Shown: in pieces, positions 51,759 through 61,365 of the stretch
Position numbering within the stretch: position 1 is the first letter of the stretch
How the letters are laid out: each line of letters begins with the position of its first letter
Assembly: GCF_017161325.1 (NCBI RefSeq)
Contig: NZ_CP045670.1
Location: 2,101,367-2,165,366, forward strand
Reading direction: 5' to 3'
DNA length: 64,000 bases
From: Treponema pedis
GTDB lineage: Bacteria; Spirochaetota; Spirochaetia; Treponematales; Treponemataceae
Position numbers and translations under genes: made by a program
Notes under the pieces: generated by a model
Seen by the model: only the letters and a program-made list of their open reading frames with translations
Told to the model about the DNA's origin: nothing
Database searches by the model: none

Positions 51759-53501
51759 TTAACGGTTGAGCTCCGCTTTAACCGTATTTACTACCAAGCC
51801 GCACGCCTCTTCTTTTTCGATTAAAACGGAATCTTTACTTTTCCGCAGTTTAAATTCTATTTTAGGAAGATTTTTTTCACCTACTACAAGGCGAATAGGA
51901 ATACCTATCAAATCCATATCCTTAAACTTAACACCGGTTCTTTCTTTTCTATCATCTAGAAGAACTTCGATTCCGTTTTGTTTAAGCTCTTCGTAAAGTT
52001 CATCTGCGATTTTTTGCATTACACCTTCATATTTTACGGGAATAATTACGGCTTGAAAAGGAGCCGTACTCATAGGCCAGATAATTCCGTCTTCGTCATG
52101 GTGCTCTTCAATTATAGAAGCTAAAAGTCTATCAAGACCGATTCCGTAACAGCCCATGCACGGTCTTTGCTGCTTTCCGTTTTCGTCCAAGTAAGTCATA
52201 TTCATAGACTCGGTATATTTATAACCCAGCTTAAAAATATGCCCAAGCTCATTTCCTTTTTTCGTATAAAGAGGATTGCCGCAGCAAGAACATTTATCTC
52301 CGGCTTTTACGACTCTCAAGTCGAAGGTATAAAGCGGAGTAAAATCGCGGTTAGGCTCGACATGAATGAGATGCTTATCTTTTTTTAAGCCGCCCGTTAC
52401 CGCATCGTGCATAAGCATAACGCTTTCATCGGCAATTATAGGCACATTTTTTAAACCTACAGGACCTGCAAAACCTACAACGGTACCGGTAATTTTTTCC
52501 ACCTCCGCATCGCTTGCAAGAATTGCGTTGGAGGCTTTTAGCGAAGATTTTAATTTTGCTTCGTTTACTTCCAAGTCGCCGCGTATACAGATTGCGGCAA
52601 AACCGATACCTTCTTTTTTCTCTTCGTTTAAAATCTCACTGTTTTCAACCGCATAAATAAGAGTTTTTATAAAAGAAGAAGGCGATGTTTTTAAAAACTC
52701 CGTAAGCTCTTCTATGGTTTTTACATCGGGAGTATCGATTTCTTTTACGGTTTCCGAAGAAGGAGCAAAAGAGCTTTCTTCAAGTTTACAAGAAGCCTTT
52801 TCTTCATTTGCGGCATAACCGCATTTTGAGCAAAGTAAAAGAGTGTCATCTCCGATGGAGGATTCCACCATAAACTCTTGCGAACCGCTTCCTCCCATCG
52901 CTCCTGAATCCGCTTTTACGGCTATTACCGAAAGCCCGCAGCGTTTAAAAATTTTAACGTAGGCTTGTTCAAATTTTAAGTATGCTTCATCTAAACTTTC
53001 TTCGCTTGTATGAAAAGAATAAGCGTCTTTCATCGTAAATTCACGGGCACGCATCAGTCCGTAACGCGGGCGTATTTCATCTCGGTATTTTGTATTTATC
53101 TGATATGCCAAAACGGGATATTGTTTATATGAAGAAAGTTCGTGTTTTAAAATTTCCGTAAAGGCTTCTTCAGCCGTAGGGCTCACTACAAGGTCTTGGT
53201 TTAATCTGTTTTTTAAACGTAAAAGTTCAGGGCCCATAGAATGCCATCTGCCCGATTCTTGCCAAAATTCTCCCGGAATCAGTACGCTGGGTTTAAATTC
53301 CAAACAGCCGATTGCATTCATTTCTTCGCGTATAATGTTTTCAACCTTTCTAAAAGATTTTAAACCTAAGGGAAGGTAAGCAAAAAGTCCGTTTGCCAAA
53401 TTACGTATCATTCCTGCACGTAATAAAAGTTTATGGCTTTCCACGACAGCCTCTGCGGGAACTTCCCGCAAAGTGGGCATATACATTTGCGACATTTTCA
53501 T
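51759..53501 (-). CDS. proS: Proline-tRNA ligase
   Basis: 580 residues, the bacterial-type ProRS with an editing (INS) domain between motifs 2 and 3. Motif 1 region: LPLGLKSFRKVENIIREEMN; motif 2: YRDEIRPRYGLMRAREFTMK; motif 3: CYGIGLDRLLASIIEEHHDE. The editing domain spans roughly residues 230-400. A C-terminal anticodon-binding domain ends the protein. The start has AAGGAG upstream; a second methionine at residue 3 is possible. It lies downstream of the opp operon, separated by a hairpin. Confidence 0.96.
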   Translation of the reverse strand: MKMSQMYMPTLREVPAEAVVESHKLLLRAGMIRNLANGLFAYLPLGLKSFRKVENIIREEMNAIGCLEFKPSVLIPGEFWQESGRWHSMGPELLRLKNRLNQDLVVSPTAEEAFTEILKHELSSYKQYPVLAYQINTKYRDEIRPRYGLMRAREFTMKDAYSFHTSEESLDEAYLKFEQAYVKIFKRCGLSVIAVKADSGAMGGSGSQEFMVESSIGDDTLLLCSKCGYAANEEKASCKLEESSFAPSSETVKEIDTPDVKTIEELTEFLKTSPSSFIKTLIYAVENSEILNEEKKEGIGFAAICIRGDLEVNEAKLKSSLKASNAILASDAEVEKITGTVVGFAGPVGLKNVPIIADESVMLMHDAVTGGLKKDKHLIHVEPNRDFTPLYTFDLRVVKAGDKCSCCGNPLYTKKGNELGHIFKLGYKYTESMNMTYLDENGKQQRPCMGCYGIGLDRLLASIIEEHHDEDGIIWPMSTAPFQAVIIPVKYEGVMQKIADELYEELKQNGIEVLLDDRKERTGVKFKDMDLIGIPIRLVVGEKNLPKIEFKLRKSKDSVLIEKEEACGLVVNTVKAELNR

Positions 53502-53664
53502 AATTGTTATAAACTCCTTGCAACGGGGAGGGTACCTTTACGGTATCCATTATATGTTTTATATATTTTTTAAGTATAACACAAAAATCTTTTTTTGAAA
53601 ATAATCTACGGCTAAAAAAATTATTATAAATCCGTTTTTTATAAAAACACAATCGAAAAACGTA

Positions 53665-53706
53665 AAAACTTTTTGCAAGGAAGTTAAACTCCTCACAAAA
53701 AGTTTT
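53665..53706 (-). terminator. Hairpin between opp operon and proS
   Basis: AAAACTTTTTG (53665-53675) pairs with CAAAAAGTTTT (53696-53706), with an inner AGGA/TCCT pair. It lies about 40 bases after the oppF stop on the minus strand and probably ends the opp transcript. Confidence 0.65.
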
Positions 53707-53747
53707 ATAGGTAAATATCATTAAATAATATTTTATACGACTTATTC

Positions 53748-54716
53748 TTACCCTTTAAATAAGTGACAGGCAACAAAATGATTATCGCCTACATCTTTAA
53801 TTTCAGGGGCGGTTTTACCGCATTCAGGCATGGCATAAGCGCACCTGTTGACGAATTTACAGCCTGCGGGCGTATTTATGGGAGAAGGAACCTCTCCTTC
53901 AAGTTTTATACGTTTTTTTCCGGCGTTCAATTTAGGGTCAGGTACCGGAATGGCAGACATTAAAGCCTTTGTATACGGGTGCATAGGAGAATCATAAATG
54001 CTGTTACTGTCGGCAAGTTCAACAATGGAACCCAGATACATAACCGCAATTCTGTCTGAAATATGCTTTACCATAGAAAGGTCATGGGAAATAAACATAA
54101 ACGTTAAGCCCATTTCTTCTTTTAAATCATATAATAAATTTACGATTTGAGCCTGTATGGAAACGTCCAAAGCCGAAATAGGCTCATCGCATACTACAAA
54201 TGAAGGTTCTACGGCAAGGGAGCGGGCAATTCCTACACGCTGCCTTTGACCGCCTGACATTTCATGCGGATAACGCAAAGCATGTTCTTTATTAAGCCCT
54301 ACCCTGTCGAGAAGAGAATTAATACGTTCAAGTTTTTCGGCTTTTGAAAGCTTAAAATGAACGTCCATACCTTCCGCAATAATATCTCCTACGGTCATTC
54401 TCGGGTCCAAAGATGCATACGGATCCTGAAAGATGTATTGAGCGTTCTTTTTAAAATTAACCTTCGCTCTGCCTTTTAAGGAATGAATATTTGTTGAACC
54501 GTACATAACGGAACCGGATGTAGCCTTATACATTCCCAAAACCGTTCTGCCGCAAGTGGTTTTACCGCAGCCGGACTCTCCTACTATACCCAGAGTTTCA
54601 CCCTTATAAATATCAAAACTTACATGGTCGACGGCTTTTAACAGCTTGTTTCTTCCGACTTTAAAAAACCGGCTTAAATCCCTTACTTGAATTAAAATTT
54701 CTTTATCGTTATTCAT
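53748..54716 (-). CDS. oppF: Oligopeptide ABC transporter ATPase OppF
   Basis: 322 residues. Walker [17 protein letters not shown], signature MSGGQRQRVGIARSL, Walker B SFVVCDEPISALDVSIQAQI, and the Opp/Dpp C-terminal extension with a cysteine cluster (CKFVNRCAYAMPECG). With OppD it powers peptide uptake through OppB and OppC. It overlaps the end of oppD by 8 bases. Confidence 0.95.
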   Translation of the reverse strand: MNNDKEILIQVRDLSRFFKVGRNKLLKAVDHVSFDIYKGETLGIVGESGCGKTTCGRTVLGMYKATSGSVMYGSTNIHSLKGRAKVNFKKNAQYIFQDPYASLDPRMTVGDIIAEGMDVHFKLSKAEKLERINSLLDRVGLNKEHALRYPHEMSGGQRQRVGIARSLAVEPSFVVCDEPISALDVSIQAQIVNLLYDLKEEMGLTFMFISHDLSMVKHISDRIAVMYLGSIVELADSNSIYDSPMHPYTKALMSAIPVPDPKLNAGKKRIKLEGEVPSPINTPAGCKFVNRCAYAMPECGKTAPEIKDVGDNHFVACHLFKG

Positions 54717-55749
54717 TTTTACCGCCTTTTCTTAAAGACTCCCAATTATGTTCTCCCGAAGCCTCGTGTTCCAGCCAGCACCATGAACGATGAGTTTCGC
54801 TATGGTGCGTAATTTCTGGATGCTGCATTTTGCATATTTTCATAGCATGGTCACAACGCGAAACAAACGGACAGCCCGGTAAAGGTAAAAGTAAATCGGG
54901 AGGAGTGCCGCCCAGCGAGTACAGCTTGCTTCCTTTATCGTGTACTTTCGGTATCGAATTTAAAAGAGCCCATGTATAAGGGTGTCTTGAATTATAAAAA
55001 ATTTCTTCAGTCGTACCTTCTTCAACTATTTCTCCCGCATACATTACTTGGATTCTATTTGCAAAATTTGCAACAACGCCGAGGTCATGGGTTACTAAAA
55101 TAATCGAAGTATTAAATTTTTGTTTGAGCTCCGAAAGTAAATCCAAAATTTGAGCTTGAATAGTTACGTCCAAAGCGGTTGTAGGTTCATCGGCCAGCAA
55201 GAGTTTGGGATTGCACGAAAGGGCTATGGCAATCATAACTCTTTGTCGCATACCGCCTGAAAGTTCATGCGGAAAGGCTTTAAACCTCTCTTGCGGATTC
55301 GGTATTTGCACGAGCTGTAAAAGTCTTATAGCTTCTTCTTTAGCTTCCTTTTTATTAAGATGCCGATGCAAGATTAAGGCCTCGGTAATTTGTTTACCTA
55401 TTCTCATAGTAGGATTTAAACTGGTCATAGGGTCTTGAAATATCATACTGATATCGCTGCCCCTAAGAGCGGTTAATTCCTTCTTTTTCAGATTTATAAC
55501 ATCTTTTCCGTCAAAAACAATTTTTGAACCTTCTTTTATAACGGAAGAATCTTTAGGCAAGAGTCTCATCAGCGATTTTGCCGTAACCGTTTTTCCGCAG
55601 CCGGATTCGCCTACAAAGGCAAGGGTTTCTCCGGGTTTTAAATGAAAATTTACATTACGCACGGCCTTAACTTCGCCTGCATAAGTATTAAACGAAACAT
55701 AAAGGTTTTTCACTTCCAATAGATTTGTATTTTCCTGCATATAAACCAC
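54709..55749 (-). CDS. oppD: Oligopeptide ABC transporter ATPase OppD
   Basis: 346 residues. Walker [16 protein letters not shown], signature [15 protein letters not shown], Walker [21 protein letters not shown], and the C-terminal cysteine motif [15 protein letters not shown] typical of peptide transporters. The second ATPase of the transporter. It lies 5 bases after oppC and overlaps oppF, so the operon is tightly packed. Confidence 0.95.
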   Translation of the reverse strand: MVYMQENTNLLEVKNLYVSFNTYAGEVKAVRNVNFHLKPGETLAFVGESGCGKTVTAKSLMRLLPKDSSVIKEGSKIVFDGKDVINLKKKELTALRGSDISMIFQDPMTSLNPTMRIGKQITEALILHRHLNKKEAKEEAIRLLQLVQIPNPQERFKAFPHELSGGMRQRVMIAIALSCNPKLLLADEPTTALDVTIQAQILDLLSELKQKFNTSIILVTHDLGVVANFANRIQVMYAGEIVEEGTTEEIFYNSRHPYTWALLNSIPKVHDKGSKLYSLGGTPPDLLLPLPGCPFVSRCDHAMKICKMQHPEITHHSETHRSWCWLEHEASGEHNWESLRKGGKNE

Positions 55750-55754
55750 CCTTA

Positions 55755-56672
55755 TTATTTTCTTAATTTCGGATCAAGGGCGTCTCTTAATCCGTCTCCG
55801 AGTAAGGCAAAAACAAGCATAACCAGAGATATCATAAGTGTAGGAAAAATCAATTGATACGGATAAAACATCATAGTAGTTTGAGCTTCGGCACACATGA
55901 TACCCCATGAAGTTGCAGGCGGAGCAAGCCCTATGCCCAAATACGACAAAAAGGCTTCTGCAAAAATAAACCCCGGAACATTAAATGTAATACTTACTAT
56001 TACGATAGGCATAACATTGGGTATAAGATGCTTTACTATTATTTTCCATGCACTTACACCCAAGGTACGGGCCGCCAATATAAATTCTTGCGCCTTTACA
56101 CGCAATACCTCTCCCCTTACTATACGTGCGGTACCTGTCCAACCGGTAATCGTTAAAGCCAATAAAAGGGTTTTTAAACTTCTATCCTGAAGGCGGATTT
56201 GAAAAAGAATTACCACTAATAAATAAGGCAATGCGGATAAAATTTCGATAATACGCATCATAATGGTATCGGTTCTGCCGCCTATAAAACCTGAAATGCT
56301 GCCGTATAGGATACCGATACTCGTGGAAAGCAAAGCGGCAAGAAAGCCTATTTCGAGTGATACCCTTCCGGCTACCCAAACCCTCGTAAAAATATCTCTT
56401 CCCGCACTGTCGGTTCCGAACCAATAAGTAGAATTAGGCGAAATATCTTTAAGCGAAGAATTGATTCTATTAAATTCAAATTCATTAAAATAAGGCCCGA
56501 AAATAACCATAATAACCAAAAAAGCTAAAAGAATTAATGATGCTATAGCTACAGGGTTTTTTCTAAGCCTTCTCCATACGTCCTGCCAAAAACTTATCGA
56601 AGGGCGTACAATCAATTCCGCTTCTTCTATATTTTTTGAAATAGGCACAAACATATCTTTCGTAATTTCCAT
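55755..56672 (-). CDS. oppC: Oligopeptide ABC transporter permease OppC
   Basis: 305 residues with an N-terminal cytoplasmic extension, a first membrane helix (AIASLILLAFLVIMVIFG) and five further helices. FGTDSAGRDIFTRVWVAGRV is the usual OppC/DppC run. The EAA loop that contacts the ATPases is in ILAARTLGVSAWKIIVKHLI. It starts 21 bases after oppB. Confidence 0.95.
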   Translation of the reverse strand: MEITKDMFVPISKNIEEAELIVRPSISFWQDVWRRLRKNPVAIASLILLAFLVIMVIFGPYFNEFEFNRINSSLKDISPNSTYWFGTDSAGRDIFTRVWVAGRVSLEIGFLAALLSTSIGILYGSISGFIGGRTDTIMMRIIEILSALPYLLVVILFQIRLQDRSLKTLLLALTITGWTGTARIVRGEVLRVKAQEFILAARTLGVSAWKIIVKHLIPNVMPIVIVSITFNVPGFIFAEAFLSYLGIGLAPPATSWGIMCAEAQTTMMFYPYQLIFPTLMISLVMLVFALLGDGLRDALDPKLRK

Positions 56673-56693
56673 AAATGCTCCCGGTATAAAAGT

Positions 56694-57626
56694 TTATTCA
56701 GCAAGTTTAATTCTCGGATCAACCAAGACATATAAAATATCCACAATTAATTGTGAAAGTATAAATAAAACGGCAAAAAACAATGTAGTTCCTACTATCA
56801 TAGGATAATCGCGGTCGGATATGGATTTTACAAAAAAGAATCCGAGACCCGGAATAGAAAAGACTTTTTCTATAACAAAGGAACCCGTAAAAATACCTGC
56901 AATACGTCCCGCTAAAAGAGTTAAAGAAGGAGTCATAGCATTTCTAAAAACATGTTTTCGTAGAATATTAAAATGAGAAACACCCTTTGCTTCCGCTGTA
57001 AGAATATAATCCGCACTTAATACTTCCAAAACCGAGCTTCGTACATACCTTGCATAAGTTGCAATAGTTCCGAAAGATAAGGCAAGTACGGGAATAATCT
57101 TATATTTTTCGGCACTTCCCCAGCCTATCGCAGGCAAAATACCGAGTATGACGGCAAAAAAATACTGAAGCAAACTGGCTAAAACAAAGCTCGGCATGGT
57201 AACACCTAAAATAGCTATAAAAATAACCAAATAATCGGGCCATTTTCCCCTTTTTAAAGCGGCAATCATACCGGCAATAACTCCAAGAACAATACCTATA
57301 ATCAAAGCCCGGCTTCCTATACTGCCGCTTACCGGAGCGTTTTTTAAAATCGTATCGGAAACTTTTAACCCCGGATAAGTAATAGACTCCCCTAAGTCTC
57401 CCTTTGTAAAAACATTTTTTAAAAAAATAAAATATTGTTCCATAACGGATTTATCCAAACCGTATTTTTTTTCGAAATTCGCCCTAACCTGAGGAGGCAA
57501 AGCTTTTTGAATGCGGGCGGTAAGAGGGTCTCCAGGAACGGAATGCATAAGATAAAAGGTTGCAGTGGCAATTATAAAAAGCGTAATAAACATATAGATA
57601 ATACGCTTGGCAATATATCTTCCCAT
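56694..57626 (-). CDS. oppB: Oligopeptide ABC transporter permease OppB
   Basis: 310 residues with six membrane segments, the first right at the N-terminus (IIYMFITLFIIATATFYLMH). HSVPGDPLT follows, a standard OppB/DppB run, and the EAA loop is in ILTAEAKGVSHFNILRKHVF. It lies about 95 bases after oppA, with a hairpin between that may lower expression of the membrane subunits relative to OppA. Confidence 0.95.
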   Translation of the reverse strand: MGRYIAKRIIYMFITLFIIATATFYLMHSVPGDPLTARIQKALPPQVRANFEKKYGLDKSVMEQYFIFLKNVFTKGDLGESITYPGLKVSDTILKNAPVSGSIGSRALIIGIVLGVIAGMIAALKRGKWPDYLVIFIAILGVTMPSFVLASLLQYFFAVILGILPAIGWGSAEKYKIIPVLALSFGTIATYARYVRSSVLEVLSADYILTAEAKGVSHFNILRKHVFRNAMTPSLTLLAGRIAGIFTGSFVIEKVFSIPGLGFFFVKSISDRDYPMIVGTTLFFAVLFILSQLIVDILYVLVDPRIKLAE

Positions 57627-57675
57627 AAAGAATCCTTAAAGTAAAATTGGAATAGTTTAAATTTACCGTAATAAA

Positions 57676-57702
57676 CCGTACCCCGTTAAAAACAGGGTAC
57701 GG
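57676..57702 (-). promoter_or_regulatory. Intercistronic hairpin between oppA and oppB
   Basis: CCGTACCC (57676-57683) pairs with GGGTACGG (57695-57702). On the minus strand it lies just after oppA. Such stems commonly protect or partly terminate the transcript, so that the binding protein is made in excess over the permeases. Confidence 0.7.
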
Positions 57703-57721
57703 CCATTATGATAAGCGAAAA

Positions 57722-59362
57722 TTACTTTCGTTCCGAAGTATCTATTTTTTGCCAACCCATCGAATCAAGCTGGTCGATGGAAAGATTTTTAACAAAACTT
57801 CTTCTGAAACTGTTGGTTTCTCTGGTAGTAAGAGGAATTACGGCAGCTTCTTCCGCAACTAAAATAACCTCCGCCCTTTTTAAAAGCTCAAAGCGCTTTT
57901 TAGGGTCCTGTTCGGATTGAGCTTTAACGATGCATTCATTAAATTCATCATTATTCCAACCGGTTTGATAAGTTTTACTTTCAGGCCATGCAGTTTCAAG
58001 GAAGTTTGAAGGGTCATTAAAATCCGCATTCCAGCCCAAAGCGGCAAGCTGATAGTTTTGAGCATCGAGTCTGTTTCTGAATTCGCCCCATTCGCTTAAT
58101 GTAACTGTAGTATTAACTCCTATTTTGTCTTTCCAAGTCTGCTGATAGTATTCGCCTTCCGTTCTGGAATCCTGACTTGTACCTGAAGAAAGGAATTCGA
58201 TTGTATGTTTTGAAGGGTCGGGGTCCAAGCCCAATTCTTTAAGACCTTCAATAAACAGGGCTTTTAAATCCTGATTTTTATCGATTAAATCCTTTACAGG
58301 CCCGGCTCCCACTTCATTAAATTTTTGCCCCTGTAAAAAAACGGTAGGAGGCGAAAACCAGTAAGCGGGAAGTCCCACACCCTTTCTTGCAGCCTTAATA
58401 AGGTCATCTCTATCAAGGGCGGCGGAAAGAGCTTGACGGATTTTTTTATTTTTTAAAAGCGGGTCGGAACAGTTAATAAGCATATAAACGATATCCGGTC
58501 TTATTGCCTTGCTCTTAATAAAATCGGAATTGTTTTCAAACTTTTCTCTCCATTCGGCGTCCGCAACGCTTGCAGCATCTATTTCACCGGATAAAAGAGC
58601 GCTGTAAATAGCTACGGGGTCTTGAATTACCTTATATTCCACTCTTTCAAGTTTAACGTTGGCTGCGTTCCAGAATTTAGCATTTTTTTCATAGTTTTTC
58701 GATGAATTGATTACCCAGTCGTCAAGAAGAACAAAGGGGCCGCACATGGGAGAAGTTGAAGGAGTTGTAGCGTAAGTATCGGCATATTTTTCAACCCAAT
58801 CTTCTCTTTGCGGATAAAAAGCTCGGTATGTAACCATTTCCATAAAATACGGTAAAGGCGAAGCGAGTTCCAAAACCAAGGTTTTTTCATCGGGAGTGGA
58901 AACACCCAATTCCGAAACGGGTTTTTTACCTGACGCTACATCGAAACCGTTTTTTAAAGGATAAATAAAATTAGTTACCAAACTTGCCGTTTCGGGGTCC
59001 GCAGTTCTTCTTATACCGTAAGCATAATCCGCAGAAGTAACGGGTTTGTCATCCGTCCAAATCATATCCCTAAGTTTAAAGGTATAGATTAATCCGTCAG
59101 AGCTTATTGTCCAAGTTTCAGCTCCCGCAGGAACAAGCCTTCCTTCTTCGGCGTCCCAACGTACTAAGGGCTCAAGTATATTTCGTAAAACAATTGTTCC
59201 ATAAAGGTCCGAGCCCCTTGAAGGGTCCAAAGTATTGGGCCAAGCGGTATTAAAGGTTTTTAAATAAACCTTTCCCATTTTCTCATCCGTGCCGCCCGAG
59301 CAGCCTGCGATGATTGAAAAAACCAGCAGCAAGGCTGCCGACAATAAAACGAGTTTTTTCAT
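57722..59362 (-). CDS. oppA: Oligopeptide-binding lipoprotein OppA
   Basis: 546 residues of the solute-binding protein family 5. The signal peptide ends in a lipobox (VFSIIAGCSGG), so the mature protein is a lipoprotein. TFNTAWPNTLDPSRGSDLYG and KLRDMIWTDDKPVTSADYAY are typical of OppA. It captures peptides for the OppBCDF transporter; OppA of T. denticola has also been reported to bind host proteins. AGGAGAGAATTTCT precedes the ATG. A long leader with a 10-base C tract (minus strand) lies upstream. Confidence 0.95.
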   Translation of the reverse strand: MKKLVLLSAALLLVFSIIAGCSGGTDEKMGKVYLKTFNTAWPNTLDPSRGSDLYGTIVLRNILEPLVRWDAEEGRLVPAGAETWTISSDGLIYTFKLRDMIWTDDKPVTSADYAYGIRRTADPETASLVTNFIYPLKNGFDVASGKKPVSELGVSTPDEKTLVLELASPLPYFMEMVTYRAFYPQREDWVEKYADTYATTPSTSPMCGPFVLLDDWVINSSKNYEKNAKFWNAANVKLERVEYKVIQDPVAIYSALLSGEIDAASVADAEWREKFENNSDFIKSKAIRPDIVYMLINCSDPLLKNKKIRQALSAALDRDDLIKAARKGVGLPAYWFSPPTVFLQGQKFNEVGAGPVKDLIDKNQDLKALFIEGLKELGLDPDPSKHTIEFLSSGTSQDSRTEGEYYQQTWKDKIGVNTTVTLSEWGEFRNRLDAQNYQLAALGWNADFNDPSNFLETAWPESKTYQTGWNNDEFNECIVKAQSEQDPKKRFELLKRAEVILVAEEAAVIPLTTRETNSFRRSFVKNLSIDQLDSMGWQKIDTSERK

Positions 59363-59379
59363 AGAAATTCTCTCCTTAA

Positions 59380-59676
59380 CTATGCCTTTATGTGTAAAAG
59401 CTTATAAAAGCCTGAAAGGCATAGAAATATACCGTTAAAAAAACAACGGTACATTCCAATACCTTCAAGTAAAACTGTTGAGGCAAAACATAAAAGTTCG
59501 GATTTGTCAAAAGATGAGGTTGTTCGGTTAAAGAAAATAGATTTATTGGAGATATAGGGGGGGGGGGCTTGAGTGTAAGCGGACTTTATCGGAAGTGAAT
59601 GTTTTGTTACGGTACTAAACCTTAAGCTCATTCCCGAAAGCCCGACAAATGTGAGAAAATTTTTACTGGGTAACAC
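59380..59676 (-). CDS. Possible oppA leader ORF with a poly-C tract
   Basis: 98 codons from a GTG (59676) with AGGGGGA 4 bases upstream, ending 17 bases before oppA. It contains the 10-base C tract (minus strand), read as APPP. The composition does not resemble a known protein, and the call rests on position and start signals only. A change in tract length would shift its frame. It may equally be untranslated leader. Confidence 0.3.
   Translation of the reverse strand: MLPSKNFLTFVGLSGMSLRFSTVTKHSLPIKSAYTQAPPPYISNKSIFFNRTTSSFDKSELLCFASTVLLEGIGMYRCFFNGIFLCLSGFYKLLHIKA
59558..59567 (+). repeat. Poly-G tract of 10 in the opp leader
   Basis: Ten consecutive G (C on the transcribed opp strand), about 195 bases upstream of oppA and 130 bases after the predicted transcription start. 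G/C tracts of this length are prone to slippage. Confidence 0.9.
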
Positions 59677-59705
59677 TGCTTCCCCCTAATTCCATAATGG
59701 AGGAG

Positions 59706-59734
59706 ATTATATTATACAATAAAAAAAATGTCAA
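59706..59734 (-). promoter_or_regulatory. Consensus promoter of the opp operon
   Basis: On the minus strand: TTGACA (59729-59734), 17-base spacer, TATAAT (59706-59711). Both hexamers match consensus exactly. Transcription would start near 59699, giving a leader of about 340 bases before oppA. Confidence 0.85.
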
Positions 59735-59893
59735 TAGAAGCTTTCTTTTTTATGCCGGGCTTTACAAGTTTAAGATATTTTATAAATTAACAACCTCACC
59801 TTAAGAGAGCCGGAATACCGTTTGCAAGCTTAAAACGTATTAAACTCCTCACGAACAAAAAGAATTTAACCTGTAAATCGGAATTGTATACCC

Positions 59894-59922
59894 TTGACAA
59901 TAAGAAGAAATGGGATTACTAT
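59894..59922 (+). promoter_or_regulatory. Putative promoter reading through the tandem repeats
   Basis: TTGACA (59894-59899), 17-base spacer, TACTAT (59917-59922). It lies just before the first repeat unit, so a transcript would carry the whole repeat array in its leader before the EamA gene. Confidence 0.55.
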
Positions 59923-59933
59923 CAACTTTTACG

Positions 59934-60489
59934 GTGCATAATAAACAATCCTCGATTGTTCACACAATCTCCGGTTGTTTATTTTATAGGAGGGTCTAAA
60001 TTAAGCTCCTAAAATGGCGTCGCTTAATTTAGACTTTCGAGTTTGCCTTTAGGCAAACTTCGTTCATTGTATGCACTTTTTCAGCACCGCTTACAAAAGT
60101 GCATAATAAACAATCCTCGATTGTTCACACAATCTCCGGTTGTTTATTTTAATAGGAAGGTCTAAATTAAGCTCCTAAAATGGCGTCGCTTAATTTAGAC
60201 TTTCGAGTTTGCCTTTAGGCAAACTTCGTTCATTGTATGCACTTTTTCAGCACCGCTTACAAAAGTGCATAATAAACAATCCTCGATTGTTCACACAATC
60301 TCCGGTTGTTTATTTTATAGGAGGGTCTAAATTAAGCTCCTAAAATGGCGTCGCTTAATTTAGACTTTCGAGTTTGCCTTTAGGCAAACTTCGTTCATTG
60401 TATGCACTTTTTCAGCACCGCTTACAAAAGTGCATAATAAACAATCCTCGATTGTTCACACAATCTCCGGTTGTTTATTTTAATAGGAA
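59934..60489 (+). repeat. Tandem array, three and a third copies of a 165-bp hairpin-rich unit
   Basis: Units start with GTGCATAATAAACAATCC at 59934, 60099, 60265 and 60430 (partial). Each full unit holds four inverted repeats: AATAAACAA/TTGTTTATT, CTAAATTAAGC/GCTTAATTTAG, AGTTTGCC/GGCAAACT and TATGCACTTTT/AAAAGTGCATA (across the unit junction). Units 1 and 3 read TTTTATAGGAGGG, units 2 and 4 TTTTAATAGGAAG, so the pattern is A-B-A-B, suggesting duplication of a two-unit block. The last partial unit runs into the ribosome-binding site of the EamA gene. Confidence 0.9.
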
Positions 60490-60495
60490 GAATTT

Positions 60496-61356
60496 ATGAG
60501 GTTTACTGCAAAGCAAAAAGGTATTTTATTTTTAGTCTTATCCGCATTTTTTTTCGCTCTTATGAATTTTTTTGCAAAACTTTCAGGAGATTTACCTTCA
60601 TTGCAAAAAGTATTTTTCAGAAACCTTATTGCAGCCCATGTTTCTTTTTTTGTTTTATTGCGTTCAAAAGAAAAATTTAAGTTCAACAAAAAAAATCTTC
60701 CCGTGCTGTTTATGCGAATGTTTTTCGGAACTCTCGGAGTTTTGGGAAATTTTTATGCCTTTGATAATTTGGTCTTAGCCGACGCTTCCATATTGGCAAA
60801 ATTGGCACCGTTTTTCGTAATTATTTTTTCTTTTTTGTTTTTAAAAGAAAAAATAAAACCGTATCAGGCTGCGGCGGTTATTATCGCCTTTTCCGCAAGT
60901 CTTTTGGTTATAAAACCGATTTTGGGAGGCAACGCTCATATAACGGCTGCAATAATAGGAGCCGCAGGCGGAATGATGGCGGGTGCCGCTTACACTTGTG
61001 TAAGATACCTTTCGTTAAACGGGGAGCGCAGTCCGTTTATAGTCTTTTTCTTTTCCTTTTTTTCTTCCGTTTTGCTTTTACCTCTTTTTATAATCTTTTT
61101 TAAACCTATGTCAATCATACAATTGGTAATTTTACTTTTTGCAAGTCTTGCAGGAACTGCGGCTCAATTTTGCGTAACGGCGGCATATTCTTATGCACCC
61201 GCACGCTCAATTTCAATCTTTGATTATACTCAAATTATTTTTGCCGCGGTTTTAGGTTTTATTGCCTTCGGTGAACTTCCGGATATTTTAAGCTGTACGG
61301 GTTTTGCAATTATATTTGCGGTTGCAGTATTTATGTTTAAACATAAAGAAACATAA
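60496..61356 (+). CDS. EamA/DMT-superfamily transporter
   Basis: 286 residues with ten hydrophobic segments arranged as two EamA halves: GILFLVLSAFFFALMNFFAK and FGTLGVLGNFYAFDNLVLAD in the first, AAIIGAAGGMMAGAAYTCVR and YTQIIFAAVLGFIAFGELPD in the second. It is probably a metabolite exporter; the substrate is unknown. ATAGGAAGAATTT before the ATG is the end of the last repeat unit, so the repeat supplies the ribosome-binding site. It converges on the NFACT gene with only 9 bases between. Confidence 0.88.
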   Translation: MRFTAKQKGILFLVLSAFFFALMNFFAKLSGDLPSLQKVFFRNLIAAHVSFFVLLRSKEKFKFNKKNLPVLFMRMFFGTLGVLGNFYAFDNLVLADASILAKLAPFFVIIFSFLFLKEKIKPYQAAAVIIAFSASLLVIKPILGGNAHITAAIIGAAGGMMAGAAYTCVRYLSLNGERSPFIVFFFSFFSSVLLLPLFIIFFKPMSIIQLVILLFASLAGTAAQFCVTAAYSYAPARSISIFDYTQIIFAAVLGFIAFGELPDILSCTGFAIIFAVAVFMFKHKET

Positions 61357-61365
61357 ATTTAAATT

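Noticed and set aside
59934-60489. Tandem array considered as a CRISPR
   Set aside because: The units are directly joined with no unique spacers, and the period is 165 bp.
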